64,000 nt of DNA from Halalkalibaculum roseum (GCF_011059145.1 NZ_JAALLT010000003.1:310001-374000); one strand, 5' to 3'; counted from the stretch's first letter, positions 44,862 through 53,937 are shown. Program-made: numbers and translations. Notes: generated by a model from the sequence alone, not told the origin.

Positions 44862-47492
44862 ATGCATTCTAAATTCCGGGGTACCTTTCTTATTATCGCT
44901 TGCTTTCTGTTGCCTTTAACAGCAATTGCACAATATAATTATACAAATGAGCCCCTCCTGCAGGTAATTGATGATATTCAACAAAAGACATCTTACCGGT
45001 TCTTATATCGTGAAGCGATGATTTCGGAAATCCGGGTTAGCTTCCGTGCCGATAATGATAATCTGATGGATGAGCTATCAAACAGCCTTCAATTTCAGCC
45101 TGTAGCTTTAAAAGTAGACCGTGCACGTAACCAGGTAGTGATCCATCGAAACAGCAAAACAGACAGGGGGAAGCGAGTCACGGTTTCGGGCCAGGTGGTA
45201 GATGCGACTACCGGAGAACGTCTCCCTTTTGCCACGATTTCCTGGAAAAGCAACGGCAGCGTAGAAGGTGTCACCAGCAATTCTGCCGGAGCTTTTAATT
45301 TCACGCATACTTTCGTAAATCCCGAAATCACGATTAGAACATCCTATGTCGGATATGCTACAGAAGAGCTTGTTCTGGATCTAAGTGAAAATTCCGATAT
45401 CTCAGATATTAATTTTCGACTCCAGCCTACTTTTGTAGGAGGAAATGAGATCATCATTACGGGAATGAATTATTACTCCACTGTAGACACTTCCCTGCAG
45501 CAATCCGTGGATATCGGAACCTTCAGTCCACTGGGTGAAAGCAACTCTATTCGCGCCCTGCAGCAGTTGCCGGCTGTAAATATCAATACGGCCCTGGACA
45601 ACGGTCTTAATGTAAGAGGCAGTCCTGCAGACGGCTTCCGTATTCTGCTGGACGGAATCACTATTTATAATCAAAGTCATTTGTTTGGCTTGCTCGATAG
45701 TTTTAACTCGGATGCCCTGCAAACAAGCGGGCTTTTCTATGATATTACTCCCGCACAATACCAGGCCCCGCCCGGCGGTACCCTTTCGTTTTATACCAAG
45801 ACCGGTTCACTTAATGAAATCAGGGGCACCGCAGGTCTGAGCAACACTACCACCCGACTGACACTTGAAGGCCCCATCAGTAAAGGAAAAGGCAGCTGGC
45901 TAATTTCAGGCAGAAATTCCTATATGAATGCCATCGACTGGCTGAATAATTCAACTCTTATAGAATGGGGGCTGGACGTAGACCGGTCTCAGCAGGTTCT
46001 TGCTGATAACCTGATTGATATCGAATCGAGACTGGTCAGACCTGTGGAAAGTAATGCTCACTTTTTTGACCTGCATGGGAAAGTGTATTTTGAGGGAAAA
46101 TCCGGAAATCGTTTTATTCTTTCAGGTTATTTTGGTCAGGATAACACCGAGCAGCAGGCAAACAGAGTCTTCCGCTCTTTTGATTCCATTAGTGGGAACC
46201 GGATCGAATTACGTCCTGTAGAAACAGATAACAGCTGGAGTAACGTTGCGGGCAGCATACAATATCAGGCTCCACTCTCATCCACCTCCTACTCCTACAC
46301 ATCCGCGGGCCTGAGTATCTACGATACCGATTTTGGCAAGGATGATTTTACCTACTATCGATTGAATGAAGCCTCCGAATCCTTTCAGTTGTTCACTTAT
46401 CCTTTGGAGATGAAAAGCATCATTAATGAGATCAAAGGCGAGCAACGTTTTGATTTCTCTTTTTGGAGCGCAACATGGACATTCGGAGGATCCTACCACT
46501 ATTATTCAGGGGAATATTTTGAGGATTCCTTTGATCGTCCGGGATTTTTCACACAGAACACAGCTCACCGGGTTGATGCCTACGCGCAGGTAGATCTGAC
46601 AAAGTTTGAATGGTTCGATTTGTTTGGAGGAAATAGGACTCACTATTACAGCAACGGCAACTATTTGAAATTTTCGCCAAGAGTGAAGTTAAAACTATTT
46701 CCGAAAGCTGACCTTTCAGCTTCTATCGGGTATAGTAAGAACTACCAGTTTTTAAACCAGATATCCTTGAGTAATATTGTCAGTTCCGATATCTGGATAC
46801 TGGCCACAGATCTGCAGCCACCGTCTTCAGTAGATTATTTCTCAGCCGGCATCTACCTGAAGCCGTTCAAACACACCCATTTCCAGATCGAAGCATATAA
46901 AAAAGAATATGAAAATGTGCGCCTGCATGAAATTAATACCTACTCCCTGAACAACACGTTTTCGGATTCGCCCTGGTTTTCTGATAACTCCGGTGAAGGA
47001 GAAGGCATTGAATTTTATTTAAGAAACCAGTTCAGGCATTTTGCATTATCACAGGCATTCACACTTTCCAGGATGCAATTACAAAATCCGCTGCTTAACC
47101 AAGGTGAACCTTTCTATGTAGATTGGGATCGAAGATATCGCTACAATAGTACAGTAGAACTCTATCCGATAAGCAACCTCTCGGTATTTGTATCATGGAT
47201 GTATGCTACAGGCACACCTAACAAACTGGCTATTTTTGGACCTGCCAACGATCAAAGGCTTGAAGATTACATGCGAACTGATTTAAGTGTGGAATATCGG
47301 AAGGAATTCAAGTCAGCAACCCTCAAGACCACTTTTTCCGTATATAATCTGACGGACCGTAACAACCCCTGGTATCGGGAGCTATCTCTGGTGCTTGACC
47401 AGTCAGCCGGCCAAAACCGATTTTCGAATGTACCCGTAGAAGTTTACGACCTGGGAATACAGCCCTCATTTAATATCTCTGTAAGCTTTTAG
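44862..47492 (+). CDS. FecA-like TonB-dependent receptor with signalling domain
   Basis: 876 residues. Signal peptide (about 1-23), an STN (secretin/TonB short N-terminal) domain (about 25-105; PLLQVIDDIQQKTSYRFLY), a carboxypeptidase-like beta domain (VSGQVVDATTGERLPFATI), a TonB plug (VNIRG-like region LNVRGSPADGFRILLDGI) and a 22-strand-type outer-membrane barrel. The STN domain contacts FecR, so this is a receptor that both imports and signals. The ligand cannot be read off. Last gene of the FecI-type unit; it converges on the DUF899 gene 19 bp away. Confidence 0.92.
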   Translation: MHSKFRGTFLIIACFLLPLTAIAQYNYTNEPLLQVIDDIQQKTSYRFLYREAMISEIRVSFRADNDNLMDELSNSLQFQPVALKVDRARNQVVIHRNSKTDRGKRVTVSGQVVDATTGERLPFATISWKSNGSVEGVTSNSAGAFNFTHTFVNPEITIRTSYVGYATEELVLDLSENSDISDINFRLQPTFVGGNEIIITGMNYYSTVDTSLQQSVDIGTFSPLGESNSIRALQQLPAVNINTALDNGLNVRGSPADGFRILLDGITIYNQSHLFGLLDSFNSDALQTSGLFYDITPAQYQAPPGGTLSFYTKTGSLNEIRGTAGLSNTTTRLTLEGPISKGKGSWLISGRNSYMNAIDWLNNSTLIEWGLDVDRSQQVLADNLIDIESRLVRPVESNAHFFDLHGKVYFEGKSGNRFILSGYFGQDNTEQQANRVFRSFDSISGNRIELRPVETDNSWSNVAGSIQYQAPLSSTSYSYTSAGLSIYDTDFGKDDFTYYRLNEASESFQLFTYPLEMKSIINEIKGEQRFDFSFWSATWTFGGSYHYYSGEYFEDSFDRPGFFTQNTAHRVDAYAQVDLTKFEWFDLFGGNRTHYYSNGNYLKFSPRVKLKLFPKADLSASIGYSKNYQFLNQISLSNIVSSDIWILATDLQPPSSVDYFSAGIYLKPFKHTHFQIEAYKKEYENVRLHEINTYSLNNTFSDSPWFSDNSGEGEGIEFYLRNQFRHFALSQAFTLSRMQLQNPLLNQGEPFYVDWDRRYRYNSTVELYPISNLSVFVSWMYATGTPNKLAIFGPANDQRLEDYMRTDLSVEYRKEFKSATLKTTFSVYNLTDRNNPWYRELSLVLDQSAGQNRFSNVPVEVYDLGIQPSFNISVSF

Positions 47493-47511
47493 GCAGATTC
47501 CTGGCTTTTAC

Positions 47512-48216
47512 TCACTCTTCATACTCAAAACGCGGATACCAATCGGTCCCTCTTCCCTCAGGAGTCATATCAAATACATTCCAGAGCGGCCATATTAAAT
47601 CAACATGCCTTGGGTTTTGGCCCTTTTCTGAAGGAGCATATAGCAGTTCGGTATTGTAGAAATGAAAAATGCCATCCCGTGTTTTTCGGAATACATTGAC
47701 TGCAGGCCACTGACTGCCATCAGGAGATTCCCCGAAATAGTCCAAATTATAATTGTTTTTATAAGAGGATAGCATGCGCAGATTATTCCATCCTCTTTTT
47801 AGTGCCCAACTCCTTATCTTTTGAATAGGTGCCTTTGCTACGACCGCAAAATTGACCCGGTCTGCAATATGAGGCGCCTGTCCGTTTAGCCCATCCAAGA
47901 CAGAATTACAACTCGTACACGGAACCTCGGAGTCAGGATGATACATAAAACTGTAAATGAAAAGACTCTGCTTCCCATCCTCAAAAAGCTCGGAAATACG
48001 AACATCCCTCCGAGTCTCACGATCGGTTAATTCTGATGCTCCTTCCTGGAAGACATAATCTACTTTCACTGGTCCACCAACCGGCAGTGCTCTTCGCTGT
48101 TCTGCTACTCGCTCAATTTGTCTTCTAAGTTCGATTTCTGCTTGTAACAGCCTGTCACGTTTCTTCCGATATTCAGCAGACTCGCCCGGAAAACTTTTAT
48201 CATGAAATTCACCCAT
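47512..48216 (-). CDS. DUF899 family thioredoxin-like protein
   Basis: 234 residues. Opening helix (YRKKRDRLLQAEIELRRQIERVAEQRRALP), then the thioredoxin-like fold with FIYSFMYHPDSEVPCTSCNSVLDG, holding a CTSC pair, and the C-terminal VFRKTRDGIFHFYNTELL and DLIWPLWNVFDMTPEGRG, typical of the DUF899 family. No signal peptide. Function of the family is unknown; a redox role is possible from the Cys pair. Confidence 0.9.
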   Translation of the reverse strand: MGEFHDKSFPGESAEYRKKRDRLLQAEIELRRQIERVAEQRRALPVGGPVKVDYVFQEGASELTDRETRRDVRISELFEDGKQSLFIYSFMYHPDSEVPCTSCNSVLDGLNGQAPHIADRVNFAVVAKAPIQKIRSWALKRGWNNLRMLSSYKNNYNLDYFGESPDGSQWPAVNVFRKTRDGIFHFYNTELLYAPSEKGQNPRHVDLIWPLWNVFDMTPEGRGTDWYPRFEYEE

Positions 48217-48343
48217 AGTATACCTCCGTACTTATGTCTTTAACAGATTCAATACCCTGCAAAAGGCAGCCGTAACCTAAAGGATTAGCCTTAAAGAAAT
48301 GTATATTTTGTTATTTTCTTTGCCAATCTACCAATATCAGCTT

Positions 48344-48733
48344 TCATTCTTTTATTACTGCTACTGCCTCAATTTCAACCAGCATGTCGGCATCAATTAG
48401 GCGACTGACTTCAACCATCGAAGTAGCAGGTAATATAGAACCGAAATATTTACCATGTGCACTACCCACTTCTTTCCAATCCGACATGTCGGTAACATAG
48501 ATTCTGGTGCGGACGACATCTGACAGTTCCGCATCAGCTTTTTTCAGAGCTCTTTCAATATTTTCGATAATCTTCACTGTTTGACGATAGGGATCTCCAA
48601 TACCGACCACCTCACCCTTATCGTCTGTTGCCGTAGTTCCTGATACATAGATGGTCTGACCAATCCTTACCGCCCGGGCATAACCGACCACGGGCTCCCA
48701 TTTGGTATTCGAAGAGATGTTTTGTCGTTTCAT
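48344..48733 (-). CDS. RidA family protein
   Basis: 129 residues of the YjgF/YER057c/UK114 family, which deaminate reactive enamine/imine intermediates. Conserved GYARAVRIGQTIYVSGTTA, VVRTRIYVTDMSDW and the end VEIEAVAVI. The Arg that binds the substrate carboxylate in active RidA proteins is matched by RTRIYV. A heptanucleotide tandem repeat begins 7 bases upstream of the ATG. Confidence 0.9.
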   Translation of the reverse strand: MKRQNISSNTKWEPVVGYARAVRIGQTIYVSGTTATDDKGEVVGIGDPYRQTVKIIENIERALKKADAELSDVVRTRIYVTDMSDWKEVGSAHGKYFGSILPATSMVEVSRLIDADMLVEIEAVAVIKE

Positions 48734-48739
48734 AGCTTA

Positions 48740-48786
48740 CTGGATGCTGGATGCTGGATGCTGGATGCTGGATGCTGGATGCTGGA
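48740..48786. repeat. Perfect 7-bp tandem repeat CTGGATG
   Basis: Six full copies and five bases of a seventh of CTGGATG, without mismatch. The array lies in the 5' region of the minus-strand ridA-like gene, ending 7 bases before its ATG, so it is within or next to the promoter/leader. A perfect 7-bp array can change copy number by slippage. Confidence 0.92.
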
Positions 48787-48853
48787 AATTAGAAGTCGGA
48801 TGTTGTAATGCAAGTAAAATCTCTTCTTCGGGAAAAAATAATCCTAAATAGTT

Positions 48854-49864
48854 TTAGCCCTGGCCCCAGAACCATATGAGTACGGCAAATATTACCAGCA
48901 ATACGAACCAGATGACAATAGCATAGCGTGTAGCTTTTTTAGCTTTTTCGGCTTCCCACCAACTTCGTGGACGAACGCCCTGAAGCAGAAATGTCACCAC
49001 TCCCGCAAGGTTTATACATATGAGGTTGGTAAAGGTGAGAATTGTGGCCCCTATCGCCAGCTGCATATATCCGCTGCCGAGCAAGAGTCCGATACCTACC
49101 AAAGGAGGAAGGAGGGCTACAGCTACCATTACACCTACCACTGCAGCCGGAACGCCACGTGTAAATGCCAGTACTCCCGCGCTCCCGGCCGCCAGAGCAA
49201 TGGTAATATCACTTAAGCTGACCTGGGTCCTGCTCATAATCTGCTCGGAGTTCAAGTCAATATTCAAGACCATACCCATTACCAGCGCTATTCCTAACGA
49301 CATAAACAAACCTGCCGCATTCGCTTTCAGCGATCGCCAGGCCAGCTGCATATCGCCGAGCGTCACCGAGAGTGCCATTGATACATTCGGTCCCAACAGT
49401 GGGGCGATCACCATAGCTCCGATAATCACGGCCACATCGTCACGCATCAATCCCACAGCCGCCACCAGGGTCGAAAGGATCACCAGAGCAATGTAGACCT
49501 GCGATAGCTCACTCCCGCTGGTAACATCCGCATATAACTCTTCTCTGCTTATCCTGCCAACCTTTCTGGTTTCCTGCTCATCTTCCTGTGTTGTTTCTTC
49601 TTCCTTCTCTTCCCTCTCGGGTTGCGGAAGGGTTGCCTCTATGGTAAATAGGAGAATACGAAAACCGTCGGTGTTAGCATACTTGTCGCTAAGCGTGTCA
49701 GATAAATTCTCTGTTTTGTCGGCATCCACCAACACTCGCACCACTGTATAGCCATTACTATGTTCATCAGACCACATCCCTATAGGCTCCTGTTCCTCCA
49801 CTGTTTGAATAGCCTCTTCAACTTTTTCATCCGGAATCATGAGCTCAAGCAAACGATAATCCAT
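48854..49864 (-). CDS. DUF389 family membrane protein
   Basis: 336 residues. An N-terminal ferredoxin-like soluble domain (about 1-85) and a charged linker rich in Glu (about 86-115) precede the DUF389 membrane domain. That domain has about six helices with VIIGAMVIAPLLGPNVSMAL, GVPAAVVGVMVAVALLPPLVGIGLLLGSG and a final helix ending in WFWGQG. The family function is not known. Single gene; the 278-bp upstream region shows only the terminator of the gene beyond. Confidence 0.9.
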   Translation of the reverse strand: MDYRLLELMIPDEKVEEAIQTVEEQEPIGMWSDEHSNGYTVVRVLVDADKTENLSDTLSDKYANTDGFRILLFTIEATLPQPEREEKEEETTQEDEQETRKVGRISREELYADVTSGSELSQVYIALVILSTLVAAVGLMRDDVAVIIGAMVIAPLLGPNVSMALSVTLGDMQLAWRSLKANAAGLFMSLGIALVMGMVLNIDLNSEQIMSRTQVSLSDITIALAAGSAGVLAFTRGVPAAVVGVMVAVALLPPLVGIGLLLGSGYMQLAIGATILTFTNLICINLAGVVTFLLQGVRPRSWWEAEKAKKATRYAIVIWFVLLVIFAVLIWFWGQG

Positions 49865-50039
49865 GAAATGTGCCTAATTTCTTTAGCCTGTCGGGTTACT
49901 GTCTTGAAATAATAGTATGAAAAATATTATTCATATTTGAGATTGATTATGCTACCTCAGTCAAGAGTGGGTTCAGCAGCTATTTGAGTGGAAACAGGAT
50001 TATTCGATACTATTTTATCACAAGGAGATTGCGAACCAT

Positions 50040-50072
50040 AAAAAAGCCCATCGTAAAAACCGATGGGCTTCG
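50040..50072 (-). terminator. Intrinsic terminator
   Basis: AAGCCCATCG-gtttttac-CGATGGGCTT followed by T-run when read on the minus strand: perfect 10-bp stem. It ends the small gene whose stop is at 50143. Confidence 0.88.
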
Positions 50073-50142
50073 TTTTGCTCAAAATATCTACCGACTATTC
50101 AAAAGAGTACTCCCCTTGACTAATGGTAATGTAATCTTGCGC

Positions 50143-50394
50143 TTATTTTCTATGTAGAATTCTTTTTCCAGTACTGACTTTGTGAACTACGTTCACTTTA
50201 TACTTTTGTTTTGCCAATCCCAAGGGAAAGTTCACCGGCCAGGAAACAAAGCCTCTTACAAAGCTGTAGAGGCTTTTAACGCCTTCTTCCAGGGGTGACA
50301 TACGATCCTGGTACCCCCGTTGCGTGATGCCGAATATGCCCATTACCAATGAAATGGCGAGCCAGATTGAAATAAAAATAAATGCTGTGTTCAT
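50143..50394 (-). CDS. Small single-pass membrane protein
   Basis: From ATG 50394 (MNTAFIFISIWLAISLVMGIFG) the product is 83 residues; a GTG at 50439 in the same frame would add 15 residues. One N-terminal membrane helix, then a short amphipathic stretch (GVKSLYSFVRGFVSWPVNFPLGLAKQKY) and a basic end (GKRILHRK). No family recognised. A good terminator downstream supports that it is a real transcription unit. Confidence 0.55.
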   Translation of the reverse strand: MNTAFIFISIWLAISLVMGIFGITQRGYQDRMSPLEEGVKSLYSFVRGFVSWPVNFPLGLAKQKYKVNVVHKVSTGKRILHRK

Positions 50395-50657
50395 GTATCT
50401 AAAATTAAGTTTAAATTGTTGTTTGCTATCAGCCGACACAGCACTTTAAAATGATAATCCGTTCCCGGGTTTGCATTAGTATTTTCTATGATTAGCATCG
50501 GAATAACCTATGCCATTTTCCATTCGTAATGATAAACTGAAAAGAGGATAACACCCCAGTCGAAACTATACTGATTTTGCAAGATGTGATTTATTTAAAC
50601 ATAGTTTTTATAATCTATTACTAAGTTTATCATTAGTAAAATAACGGGAACAGTATT

Positions 50658-51134
50658 ATGGATTATTTAAGATCACTACTCATATCAGCACTAGTTATAA
50701 CTTTACTGGCATTGGCAGGCTGTGCCACAAGCGGCAGTTCAGGGAAGAAAAGTACTGCTCCGGAAGACGAGACCTGGACGCTTGAAGAACATCTGAGAAG
50801 GATTAACGGTGTCCAAATAATGGGAAGCGGGGATTACGCCAAAGTGATTTTACGAGGCTCCCAGGGTATTTCCAGTGTCAGTCGGGGTATGGGTGAGCCC
50901 GAAGATAAAAAGGATATAAACCTGGGAGACAGTGACGAGAGACAGCCACTCTTTGTAGTAGACGGTCAAAAAGTAGGACGAAACTATCCAAATGTTCGCG
51001 ATATGTTTAGCCCGGGTGAAATTGCAACAGTCAAATTGCTAACCGATTCACAAGCTGCCCAATATGGGAGTCAGGCCGGAAATGGCGTTATTGTCATCAC
51101 CACCAAATCGGCCCAGAAGAGTTCGGAACAGTAG
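50658..51134 (+). CDS. Lipoprotein made of a free-standing TonB-plug-like domain
   Basis: 158 residues with a lipobox LAGC (Cys22). The rest resembles only the plug domain of SusC-type receptors: an early LEEHLRRINGVQIMGSGDYAKVILRGSQG, then QPLFVVDGQKVGR, DIxxV-like GEIATVKLLTDSQAAQYGSQAGNGVIVITTK. There is no beta-barrel and the frame is closed by a normal stop, so it is not a truncated large gene by any visible remnant. It may be secreted to the envelope as a decoy or accessory for receptors. Single gene. Confidence 0.72.
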   Translation: MDYLRSLLISALVITLLALAGCATSGSSGKKSTAPEDETWTLEEHLRRINGVQIMGSGDYAKVILRGSQGISSVSRGMGEPEDKKDINLGDSDERQPLFVVDGQKVGRNYPNVRDMFSPGEIATVKLLTDSQAAQYGSQAGNGVIVITTKSAQKSSEQ

Positions 51135-51435
51135 TATCCGAGCTATATCTTAAAACTATATTGCTATTCCCAAGGTAACAGTCACAAAATAAAAATCTGA
51201 ATCCGGGCAAATAGAAATTACATCAAAAGTGCACCAGAACTATATCTAGTCGGGACAGTAGCCGGTTATAGCTTTCTTTACGATATATTATATCTAGCAA
51301 TTCTCATCCGGCTATCACTACTTTTAATGCTACCCTTCATATTTTTTAGACAATACTTTAGCTTCTTTCTGAAATTTGTAGTAAGCTTTTCATATTGAGG
51401 GGTTTAAGCCGTGATCACAAAATAAGGAGGGGATT
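51135..51435. other. Intergenic region upstream of STAS gene
   Basis: 301 bp, AT-rich, no coding character. It ends in a strong ribosome-binding site (AAGGAGGGG, about 51423-51431) for the STAS gene. No clear promoter match. Confidence 0.5.
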
Positions 51436-51774
51436 ATGAAATGGACCGTAAATGAAAAATATGATAGCGTAGTTATTGAATTCAAGGGAAAGATGATAGG
51501 AGGCCCAAAAGCAGATCAATTCCGGCACGATCTGCATGATCTAATCCTGGATAACAAGACCAATATTGTAGCTGATTTAAGCAAGGTTAAATTCATGAAC
51601 TCAAACGGTCTTGGGATATTGATTGGGGGACTCACTACCATGCGAAACGCGGGCGGCGACCTAAAAATTTGCGGTGCCACAGATCAGATCAAAAGCCTGC
51701 TGATGGTATCACAGCTCGTAAAAATCTTCGACAATTACGATAGCGTGGAAGACGCCATTGCGGCATATGAGTGA
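51436..51774 (+). CDS. STAS domain anti-sigma factor antagonist-like protein
   Basis: 112 residues, one STAS domain of the SpoIIAA/RsbV type. The phosphorylation-loop region reads KVKFMNSNGLGILIGG, where Ser in MNSNGLG matches the Ser phosphorylated by anti-sigma kinases. Strong AAGGAGGGG ribosome-binding site in front. No partner kinase or phosphatase is seen in the window. Confidence 0.92.
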   Translation: MKWTVNEKYDSVVIEFKGKMIGGPKADQFRHDLHDLILDNKTNIVADLSKVKFMNSNGLGILIGGLTTMRNAGGDLKICGATDQIKSLLMVSQLVKIFDNYDSVEDAIAAYE

Positions 51775-51915
51775 TATTAACAAAATACAGTTACTAGTGA
51801 AATTGGTTGACTCTAAATTGAGAATAACTATAAGCAGTTCACTCAATTACGTCTCTCAATAAACCAAGAGAAAAAAGCAAAGTTACAAGCCTGAATGGTC
51901 CAGCAGGAGCGGGCA

Positions 51916-52647
51916 ATGCGAGTAATTTTACAATCTATAAAGGCAATAGTTAGAGTTGCTCTTATGAGTACTATCCTTTCTATGTATTGGAATTGCGATG
52001 ACTCACTTGCGCAGATTGCAAATCAAAAATTTTACGGAGATGATGGATTAATCTATGAATTTGGTATTAAAAGATTTACAACCGAGACAAGATTTCCAGG
52101 AATACATACTAAAAAACAGATTTCCAAAGGTAGCTTTAGTACTGATGGTGACACTTTAACTATAAACTACATCGCTTTTAAAAATCCACCGAAAGCTTAC
52201 TTCAAAATCATTGATAGAAAATCGATTTTAAATCTCGCAACTTTTGATTCCTCCCTTGTCGATAGTTCTCTTTATGTTCATTTTAAGATTGTGGAAGAAA
52301 ATGATAGGCCTATCTATCCAGCTCCTATAGTGCAAATTAAAAATGACAGCAATAAGACAATACATGGCTTTCAAGCAGATTCAACCGGGAACATTCCTGA
52401 AATTTTTATATTCGGCAAATCTGATCTGATTTTTAAGTTTACGTCTTTAATTAATGAAGAGTTGGTGCTGGATGCTGATACTTTGATGGGCTATAAGTCT
52501 ACTGTAAAAGTGAGCTTGCCAAAAAGAATAGAGTATCGTCAATATGAAGGCAGAGAAAAATATCTTTTCAAACAACTATCCGGCAATAACTTTGAACTGC
52601 GTTCCCTTAATGGGGGTAGAACGGTACTGTTGGAAAGAATAAAATAA
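51916..52647 (+). CDS. Exported protein of unknown function
   Basis: Start set at ATG 51916, which has CAGGAG seven bases upstream; an earlier in-frame ATG at 51895 lacks this. 243 residues. The N-terminal hydrophobic segment (VILQSIKAIVRVALMSTILSMYW) ends near LAQ, a plausible signal peptide. The rest is beta-rich with no motif I recognise. Composition is more AT-rich than the flanking housekeeping genes. First of three orphan exported genes beside tmRNA. Confidence 0.6.
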   Translation: MRVILQSIKAIVRVALMSTILSMYWNCDDSLAQIANQKFYGDDGLIYEFGIKRFTTETRFPGIHTKKQISKGSFSTDGDTLTINYIAFKNPPKAYFKIIDRKSILNLATFDSSLVDSSLYVHFKIVEENDRPIYPAPIVQIKNDSNKTIHGFQADSTGNIPEIFIFGKSDLIFKFTSLINEELVLDADTLMGYKSTVKVSLPKRIEYRQYEGREKYLFKQLSGNNFELRSLNGGRTVLLERIK

Positions 52648-52750
52648 TGGTTCTTTCTTGTTTAGAATTACGAATATGTACCACCTATTAAACTTCTCCA
52701 GAGACAGGATTTAGCCGTGCTGCAATGATCATGGAGACTAAATTTCAACG

Positions 52751-53209
52751 ATGCTTTTAACTATTATCTCTATAGTAATATTAGGGTTATCTCCGGTTGA
52801 AACACCGCTAGCAGAAGATTCTGTTCTTTATTTAAGGTTTGAACAACAATCAGATGACGTGGTTCGAAAGCGAATAGGACTGCCACCAAATTCATACTTT
52901 TATGAATACAAAATGATTTATAAAGGTACAGATTATAGCCCCATAAGTTTATATGAACCAGAAGTAACAAATATTGATACGGTTTCTTTAGATAAGATAA
53001 AATCATTGGATATTAAGACCCACATGTGGCTTAAGGACTATTTTTTAGAATATTTCAAATATTTTGAAGAACAAAATCCATATGTAAATGATGATGGTAC
53101 TTGTAGGTTTTTTGAATTTGGAGAAGTCGATAGAATAGTCATTGTAGAGATAGATAGAGAAAATAATAGAGCATTATTGCATTATGTAATACATCAAAAG
53201 TATGAGTAA
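52751..53209 (+). CDS. Exported protein of unknown function
   Basis: 152 residues with a short hydrophobic start (MLLTIISIVILGLSPVETPLA) that could be a signal peptide. The mature part is acidic and aromatic-rich (YFLEYFKYFEEQNPYV) with one Cys. No family recognised. AT-rich coding sequence, weak ribosome-binding site. It lies between two other orphan exported genes and may be horizontally acquired. Confidence 0.5.
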   Translation: MLLTIISIVILGLSPVETPLAEDSVLYLRFEQQSDDVVRKRIGLPPNSYFYEYKMIYKGTDYSPISLYEPEVTNIDTVSLDKIKSLDIKTHMWLKDYFLEYFKYFEEQNPYVNDDGTCRFFEFGEVDRIVIVEIDRENNRALLHYVIHQKYE

Positions 53210-53264
53210 ATATATCTTAGTGAGTTGAAGGAGTAACTTTATGAGCCATTTTAAGTAATTTGGT

Positions 53265-53723
53265 ATGAGAATATATATGCGCAGTGGGATACTGATTTCA
53301 CTTTTCATATTCTTTCAATCTTCAACGGTTTTTGCATGCGATTGTATGCCTCATAGTATGAAAGATGACTTTGAAACAGTTGATTTCGTTATAAAAGGTG
53401 AAATCATAGGAATAAAAGATCTGGGATATCCCAACATTGAAAATACACTTACCTATAAACTCAAACGGGATTACATTGAATCTTCTGGATATTTTGTACA
53501 GGTAAACGTTTCAGAAGTGTTTAAAGGCTCTCCACAAGATACTGTGACTATTACACCGAGATGGACGAATTGTGACCTTCTTTTCGAGAAAAATTCTGAA
53601 TACATCATATTCGGATACCGAGATAAAGATGGGAATTATCGTACCAATATGTGTACCAATACATTTAAAATGAATTCCGAAGATATGTCACGGTTAAAAG
53701 CAATCATAGGTGACGACAATTAG
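53265..53723 (+). CDS. Exported TIMP/netrin-like (NTR) domain protein
   Basis: 152 residues (from a second ATG at 53277: 148). Signal peptide ending at TVFA, after which the mature protein would start Cys-Asp-Cys: CDCMPHSMKDDFETVDFVIKGEIIG. This matches the N-terminal pattern of tissue inhibitors of metalloproteinases and bacterial NTR-like proteins (CxC...DxVIxGxV). Two more Cys (TNCDLLF and TNMCTNTF) could pair with the first two. Role unknown. A 5-codon reading frame with a strong ribosome-binding site precedes it (53241-53258). Confidence 0.68.
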   Translation: MRIYMRSGILISLFIFFQSSTVFACDCMPHSMKDDFETVDFVIKGEIIGIKDLGYPNIENTLTYKLKRDYIESSGYFVQVNVSEVFKGSPQDTVTITPRWTNCDLLFEKNSEYIIFGYRDKDGNYRTNMCTNTFKMNSEDMSRLKAIIGDDN

Positions 53724-53840
53724 ACAAATGCAATGATGATTAATGGTAGGGGATTTTTATTAAGAATTCCTATTCAATAAGCACACAAGAGCACCATACA
53801 GCAGAATTTTGAGAGGAACTTTGGGTAGAAAATTAAATAG

Positions 53841-53937
53841 GCAAGTCAGTCCGAACTAACGAACCTACTTTACAAAAGTGGAGTTGCGGAGAGTCTCCCA
53901 CAGGGATGCCTTTGGCAGAACCCCGGGGTTCGAAATG
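53841..53937 (-). repeat. Degenerate second copy of tmRNA 3' end and terminator
   Basis: AGTCAGTCCGAACTAACGAACC...AGTGGAGTTGCGGAGAGTC...AACCCCGGGGTTCGAAATG repeats, in the same order and orientation, the terminator, acceptor stem and T-arm of tmRNA located at 53953-54022. It has about 25 extra bases in the T-arm and many substitutions. It can not fold as a tRNA. It looks like a decayed attachment-site duplicate. Confidence 0.65.

Noticed and set aside
48740-48786. CRISPR-like repeat
   Set aside because: Units of 7 bp without spacers; the same holds for the arrays at 33424 and 61298.
51895-53723. Prophage or plasmid remnant
   Set aside because: No phage, integrase, transposase or replication gene is visible; only composition and the tmRNA duplicate suggest transfer, so it is listed as a possible islet only.
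53841-53937. Possible tRNA gene next to tmRNA
   Set aside because: Only the T-arm and acceptor side are present, with an insertion; no anticodon arm. Better explained as a broken copy of the tmRNA 3' end.
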